Assembly (NCBI RefSeq): GCF_001949145.1
Contig: NW_019091645.1
Location: forward strand, 80,739 to 142,738
Direction of reading: 5' to 3'
Source: Acanthaster planci
Lineage: Eukaryota; Echinodermata; Asteroidea; Valvatida; Acanthasteridae
Length of the DNA stretch: 62,000 nucleotides
Part shown: positions 58,201 through 62,000 of the stretch, in pieces
Layout: each line of letters starts with the position of its first letter
How positions within the stretch are numbered: the first letter of the stretch is position 1
Notes under the pieces: generated by a model
Databases searched by the model: none
The model's input: the letters and a program-made list of their open reading frames with translations, nothing else
Told to the model about the DNA's origin: nothing
Position numbers and translations under genes: made by a program

Positions 58201-59166
58201 GTCGCAGAAGCTGGGACCTGAATGGGAGGAGCTAGCAACACCCCTCGGCTTCAGTGCACCTGATATCCTCGAAATCAAGAAGGACCTTCATGACAGGCAG
58301 GACCAGATCCTCCAAATGCTGATTACATGGAGAAATAAGCAGTTATCCCCTGAAGCGCAACTTGAATGGCTTTGCTGTGAGCTGACGACATTGGAGAGGG
58401 ACGACCTAGCCGACGAACTACGCGGTCGCGGTATAAATGATACTTTTCCTATAAAATCACCTTTCCGGTTGCGCAAAATTAGTTACATGAAGACCGGTAA
58501 TGTCCCCGTGATATCCAGCGTCTCCCTAGAATGTGTTGTTTATTGCAAGGTGTTTCCCTTATATAACACAGTTAGTTGTGTTATCACCAGGGGTAACGAG
58601 GTTTTCACTGAGGCCTCAGATTATTTCATTGACTCGCACCGTCCCGAAAAAGGCCACTTTAAACTGCCCAGGTCGGGAAACTTGGTTAGATTTGACTGTG
58701 TATCGGGCTTTATCAGGCTGGATATTGAACCTCCAATTTGATGTTATCCTATCGAACTACCTGAAAGGTACTAAGCGGATCAAAAGACTATAACATTAAG
58801 AATAGCAACGTCGACTTACAGACACAGGAGAACACCTAAATATAATCTGAAATTGAGTTCCTGAGTTGAATCAGAACTTACAGGAGTTAACCAGATTTTC
58901 TCGTGTGAATTAATTTTTTCTTGGTTAGGGCGTTGTTAACGTTTCTGCTGCAAGACTATTTTTCTATGAAGAAAGAAGAATTCCTTTGAACACGTCCTTA
59001 CTGGCTTGGCGTTTTTCCTCATTTTTTCTGTTTAGATCCTGTCAGACCCCAACAACTTGAGAAGTATCGATCACCTTGCACGTGCAGACAGTCTCGTCTT
59101 AATGACTGTAGTCAAACTTGCACCACAGCTGACCGATCTCGTGCGGGTGGGCTTACCTTTAGATAG
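46169..59166 (+). CDS. ZU5-UPA-tandem death domain protein, 15 exons
   Basis: Exons: 46169-46202, 49911-49975, 50495-50568, 51463-51677, 52473-52696, 53388-53462, 53697-54386, 54916-55050, 55207-55383, 55738-55809, 56451-56504, 56726-56977, 57370-57406, 57662-57913, then 58173-58741. All phases agree; the total is 974 residues. Residues 1-229 are polar and probably disordered, with acidic runs (SEEDEDEKEVYEFEERES). A ZU5 domain (about 272-375) has ESGGSLSIDDYDVHLTIPPG; a UPA domain follows to about 560. Two death domains are at about 703-787 and 788-873, each starting LGPEWE. No signal peptide, ankyrin repeats, leucine-rich repeats or membrane segment was seen, so it is not a standard UNC5, ankyrin or PIDD. 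A cytoplasmic signalling adaptor in cell death or immunity is inferred. The first two exons are the least certain. The last exon may instead splice at 58430 to 59036-59166. Confidence 0.82.
47724..47919. mobile_element. hAT-like MITE, 196 bp, family B copy 2, intact 8-bp duplication
   Basis: The ends are CAGTGTTGTAGCCGAGACCA and, reverse-complemented, CAGTGTTGCAGTCGAGACCA. The element is bracketed by a perfect ATTACAAG duplication (47716-47723, 47920-47927). It shares its central AAGCTATTCAAATGA word and outline with 30758-30977. It sits between the reverse-transcriptase and endonuclease pieces of the retroelement relic. Confidence 0.9.
48682..48888. mobile_element. TA-flanked MITE, 207 bp, with TTGGGCA-type internal repeats
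   Basis: Terminal inverted repeats: CACGGTAAAATAGTTGGTCA on the left, CACTCTAAAAAACTTGGTCA reverse-complemented on the right. TA flanks both ends. The inside is packed with TTGGGCA/TTGGTCA words and complements, much like the GTGTTA element at 26751-26970. It splits the reverse-transcriptase sequence after SKELTDAW of the surrounding relic. Confidence 0.8.
50036..50310. repeat. Intronic duplicated segment P, copy 1
   Basis: This stretch and 52873-53135 share many blocks in order: TTTGCCTCA, AAATCTGTTTGC, GTTGACAA, TTCTGTATTT, ACGGAGAATCG, TTCCCACAAA and CATCTRGTG. Divergence is substantial but the alignment is unmistakable. Each copy precedes an exon of the death-domain gene (50495 and 53388). 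Confidence 0.75.
51225..51462. repeat. Intronic duplicated segment Q, copy 1
   Basis: This stretch, directly before the exon at 51463, matches 52208-52472 before the exon at 52473. Shared blocks in order include CTTTCTTTCAAAATAC-like sequence, AAGGCCC, AAGAGAAGC, TGCAAGGTTA or GGCAAGGTTA, CACAAGGTCTCT, and ATTACAAAATAAYAGGACC. Confidence 0.75.
51892..52035. mobile_element. Small MITE with CAGTRGCGTAAC ends
   Basis: The left end is CAGTAGCGTAACGAGGG and the right end, reverse-complemented, is CAGTGGCGAAACTATGG. The length is 144 bp, with no coding capacity. A clear target duplication was not found. It lies in intron 4 of the death-domain gene, near segment Q copy 2. Confidence 0.55.
52208..52472. 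repeat. Intronic duplicated segment Q, copy 2
   Basis: Partner of 51225-51462; it ends at the acceptor of the exon at 52473. The two copies both end about 35 bases after ATTACAAAATAAYAGGACC, so the splice acceptors are at equivalent places. Confidence 0.75.
52873..53135. repeat. Intronic duplicated segment P, copy 2
   Basis: Partner of 50036-50310. In this copy the segment follows exon 5 of the death-domain gene, while in copy 1 it follows exon 2. Confidence 0.75.
53697..54386 (+). CDS. ZU5 exon of the death-domain gene
   Basis: This 690-base exon follows acceptor tttaattgcag and ends ACCTTG|GTAAAT in phase 0. It holds the whole ZU5 domain: GYFNESGGSLSIDDYDVHLT, IPPGAI, HCGPPGVNFAKTVVLSFPH, and a final RVILFVSHFTKFKL. 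The first UPA strand, YQIRVYLLDDDKAVKKVERK, ends it. A second possible donor (AAAAAG|GTAGAG at 54362) would drop eight residues and keep the frame. The longer form aligns better with the UPA of UNC5 proteins. Confidence 0.85.
54916..55809 (+). CDS. UPA-domain exons of the death-domain gene
   Basis: Exons 54916-55050, 55207-55383 and 55738-55809, all phase 0. They encode NLLDGFKNLIFRW, VLVKVSQLPYGCQVHEGEQQ, then NYVTFTLGNLSTLPYNAELF, which fit UPA beta strands. The tail is Cys-rich (SICPA, QSCSDVDTSVCDRGAAGVCE). A UPA domain usually packs against ZU5 and, in UNC5, against the death domain. Confidence 0.75.
56451..57406 (+). CDS. Linker exons between UPA and the first death domain
   Basis: Exons 56451-56504, 56726-56977 and 57370-57406. 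The middle one may instead end at 56926 (GAT|GTAAGC), also in phase 0, losing 17 codons. The long version has a GKRVFVVDGGFVILGISD strand-like stretch and four Cys. The last, after ctcaag, reads VRTKEKKMRLWR and ends G|GTAAGT. No known domain is recognised. Confidence 0.6.
57662..57913 (+). CDS. Death domain 1 exon
   Basis: A 252-base exon with phase 1 at both ends. It reads IEESTLLMVSGKLGPEWEKL, AIFLGFSRSDLFRFKND, QIFQMLVEW and LNRIRREDIAYILRG. LGPEWEKLA (helix 1-2), the GFS.SDL turn and the Trp in LVEW are the usual death-domain landmarks. Confidence 0.9.
58173..58741 (+). CDS. Death domain 2 exon with 100-residue tail
   Basis: It begins in phase 1: IEDSSLRELSQKLGPEWEEL, ATPLGFSAPDILEIKKD, QILQMLITW, ERDDLADELRGRG. 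At 58430 the sequence CGCG|GTATAA is a donor-like site exactly where death domain 1 ends (CGAG|GTATAT). If that site is used the exon is 258 bases, phase 1-1. If not, the frame runs on 103 codons to TGA at 58741, giving a tail with VSLECVVYCKVFPLYNTVSC and HFKLPRSGNLVRFDC that I do not recognise. Confidence 0.85.
59036..59166 (+). CDS. Candidate alternative terminal exon of the death-domain gene
   Basis: After a good acceptor, ttttttctgtttag, the frame matching the donor at 58430 gives DPVRPQQLEKYRSPCTCRQS and ends AGGLTFR and TAG. Another frame of the same exon also stays open (NNLRSIDHLARADSLVLM), so the reading frame is not certain. AATAAA follows at 59328. Confidence 0.4.
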
Positions 59167-59327
59167 GAGAATAAACGTAGCAATATTTTGCACCAATCAT
59201 GTCAGTGGAAATTATCTTCTTGCATGCATAGCAATAAATTCTTTTGAAGTACTGTTAAACGTAATTTTTTAACTTCATGCGTAGACACAAAAACACATTA
59301 TATATGGGCTGTGTTTTTTTTAAGTCG

Positions 59328-59333
59328 AATAAA
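59328..59333 (+). terminator. Polyadenylation signal for the death-domain gene
   Basis: Canonical AATAAA 162 bases after the stop at 59166 and 587 bases after the stop at 58741. It would serve either 3' end. Confidence 0.5.
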
Positions 59334-62000
59334 GTTCATGTTCTTGTAGGCCTATTTGCGACATAGTTCTTCACTTATGTATTTTGGCGACTGACAATTA
59401 TCTGAGTACAGAGAAAATTCCGAAATACCTTAAAATGATGCATCAAATACTGTGATTTACTGGCAAGTGCTGCTTCTCATTTTCGTTCCAAACACAGAAA
59501 AGATGGTTTTAAGTGGAACAAATTTACTGATGAAAGTTTGGAAATTATTTGTACAGAACGTGAAGATCAATATCATCTTTTTCATGGTCTATTTTAATCC
59601 ATCAAACGTTTGCATAAAATGCTTTTTTTAATAGCGTGAATTTACTGATTTTTGTAATATTTAATATTCCATTCAGATATTATATTCAGATATGATATTG
59701 CATTTAATATTGTTAAACAGGTCATTTAATAAACAAAACAGATATTACAAGTCATGGAACCTTTGTAGATATATGCAGATCAGGACATTTTAGTAGTGAA
59801 ACCTGACATCCTTTTTTGAATGAACTTTAGTGTATACTTAACGCATTACAGATGACAGCCCAAGAATGATATCATTAGTTTGTACTGCCTTGCATTTGTT
59901 TGTTTTTTTTAGGAGCGATTTAAAATCATGCTGCAATGTGCTACAACATGCAGCTGTGCTCCAACAATCACACGGTCGTTTATATAGAAAGGAATCAATG
60001 CAGTATTTCTGTAGCTTATCAATCAGCATTTGCTTTCCGTTTACATAGAAATACAAATAAAGTCCAAGGACTGATTCACCTGCCACAGGCAAAAAATGGT
60101 TGTCAGGAATAAAGTGTTAACAAATGCACTTTGTCGAAGTGTTTGCAACTTTTCATCCACAACCGTATAGCGTGCATGGTGATTTTCAAAAGCAGCCGTG
60201 TAACATAACATGGTTTAGTGCGTGGCAGGTGTCGGTATCCGCAACCGGACATTCTATGTTGTCATAGTTTTTTTATTGTTGAATCTTTTGAATTCCGGTT
60301 GAAGGGCCATGTGTAGAATCTGGTTAAAGATACGGTGCGTTTATTTGGCTTGATATTTGAAAACTAAACTTAAACCAATCAATCATGGCAACTTATTTTC
60401 AATGTGTAACCTTATCCCATTCCATGATTTGAAATGTTAACAGTCTAATATTTTGTGTGTCCCCCTTTGTTTCTGATTACTTAAACCAGATTTTTCACCC
60501 ATACTGCCCTACAGACAAATGTCACACAAGACCGGCCTTTGCAAACATATCATTTAAATGGGTTAGCACTACACTGACGTTATGTACCACTGTAAAAACA
60601 CAACACAATGTAATGCAGACCCGTCGACAGAAATACCAATGAAATTTCAGGTGGTCTCAAACGTTTGCAAATGGCTTTAAGTTTAAGTTAGTTTTTGCTT
60701 TGATAGTTGTTTGATGTATCAGACATTTTTAAACTCGTTGGCACTTCCATTTCTCATGTCTTACGTATATAGGGCCTTATACGTTGGAACGGTCCTAAAT
60801 TCTCCAACATGTGAAAAATTAACAAATTGTTCAGCTTAAGTATACTTGATATACCAATATTTTTGTTTTAAGTTCATTAAAAGAATGTATTTTCTATCCG
60901 TAAATTCAAATGTTGTTAGAAATAGTTTCGTCTAAACTTAAGAAAATGGTTTACTGGCAATAAACTGCTTTGTTTATAATTATAATCACATAACTGTTGA
61001 TCAAACTGGCAAATACATGTACTGGATACAATATGGATGTCAGAGTTTTTGAGGAAGCGCTTTCGATTATTTGTGCAAGAATGCACACGTTACATCCAAA
61101 AGTGGGCCTATACTACTACTTGCTATAGCAAAAACATGTAAACTTTAGGCATCTGCATATTTCCTCTCTTAATGCAAATCCAAATATAATCAACAATAAT
61201 ATGCCTTTTATATTGTACATACGACAGAATCAACTTCTGCGCCTGAATATCACGTTTAACACTGCTGTACGCATTTCCTACATTTTGGCAGAGGCTGTTT
61301 TTACATTTTGAAGTTTTCCAATTTAAACTATTATGGAATTAATTATCAACAGTTTAACTTCAAGAGTTGAGTCCTTATTCAGAATGCTATGGAGGACAAA
61401 TAGGAGATTTTTTTAAGAAGGTATAAACCCTTGGAAAATGATCATTGAGTATTCCTACCCGAAATCACGATTTCCTTTTATCTGGACATTCCTTAATGCT
61501 GTAACAAATTAATTTTCATATCCCGCCAATAAGTACAATGACACACCCATAAGGTTCATGTACATGTACAAGGGCTATGTATGAAGGCTGTGTAGTAATA
61601 CGTGGCATGAAAACTTCCACAAAATACTGTTCGCTTCCCTCCCAAGTGTTGATAACACCAATGAACGCATACTGAATTTACGTATGCAAAGTGCGGGCAG
61701 AGGAATGGCGTCGTCTGAATGATAAACACACGTAATTGGTCAAATTGGCACGCTTAGGAGTCCATGATCACTGCGCTTACGTTTTGCTGAATGCTGATTG
61801 CCTGTTGTCGACTAACTACAACATGGTCTATGCGCAACTCTTTCCACAGATACCCAACTACAGTTTATGGCCCAAGTCAAGGTATCACCTATCCTGGCCA
61901 GTGTAGTGTTGGCAGCACATGTGACATGCGCACTGAATTCAACAGACCCTATTCACTTGGAGGCCATTTTGATCTAATTCCCCAAATCTGTTTTACATAT
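59334..62000. other. No gene recognised
   Basis: AT-rich intergenic DNA with short frames only. A TACATGTACA palindromic word occurs near 61560. Nothing else stands out. Confidence 0.45.

Noticed and set aside
1-62000. CRISPR arrays, operons, bacterial promoters or ribosome-binding sites
   Set aside because: The DNA is animal nuclear sequence with introns; no regularly spaced direct repeats of CRISPR type were seen.

Overview
The window is eukaryotic nuclear DNA from an animal. Coding sequence is broken into short exons with GT-AG introns, long stretches carry no genes, and several families of small DNA transposons, a tRNA-derived SINE and a decayed non-LTR retroelement are present. The gene set (an AMT-type ammonium transporter, U2AF1, PSENEN, a Ly6/uPAR-domain protein, a ZU5/death-domain protein) and the repeat style (many TACATGTA and AGGCCTA words, CAG-ended hAT-like MITEs) fit a marine invertebrate deuterostome, most likely an echinoderm. 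That placement is inference and no species is claimed. There are two assembly gaps, at 15519-15559 and 35272-35421.

Layout: (1) 2081-3325, plus strand, two exons of a small secreted Ly6/uPAR (LU) protein; its signal-peptide exon may lie at 358-391. (2) 5458-17224, minus strand, an ammonium transporter in at least six recognisable exons; one exon after the third quarter of the channel core could not be found. (3) 17225-30330, about 13 kb in which I recognise no gene, only repeats. (4) 30331-38664, minus strand, complete five-exon U2AF1 (232 aa). (5) 40177-41768, plus strand, complete three-exon PSENEN/PEN-2 (101 aa), head to head with U2AF1. (6) 46169-59166, plus strand, a fifteen-exon gene with a low-complexity N-terminus, ZU5, UPA and two tandem death domains (about 974 aa if read to the stop at 58741). 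Its first intron holds a minus-strand R2-like retroelement relic that has itself been hit by two MITEs. (7) 59334-62000, no recognised gene.

The genes do not form a pathway. U2AF1 (3' splice-site recognition) and PSENEN (gamma-secretase subunit) are linked by their divergent arrangement, which recalls the human U2AF1L4-PSENEN pair. The strongest candidate for something undescribed is the ZU5-UPA-DD-DD protein, whose two death domains sit on symmetric phase 1-1 exons. The second is an array of splice-donor-like units directly beside the donor of U2AF1 exon 3. All exon models were made by hand from splice signals, reading phase and family resemblance, with no transcript or database support.
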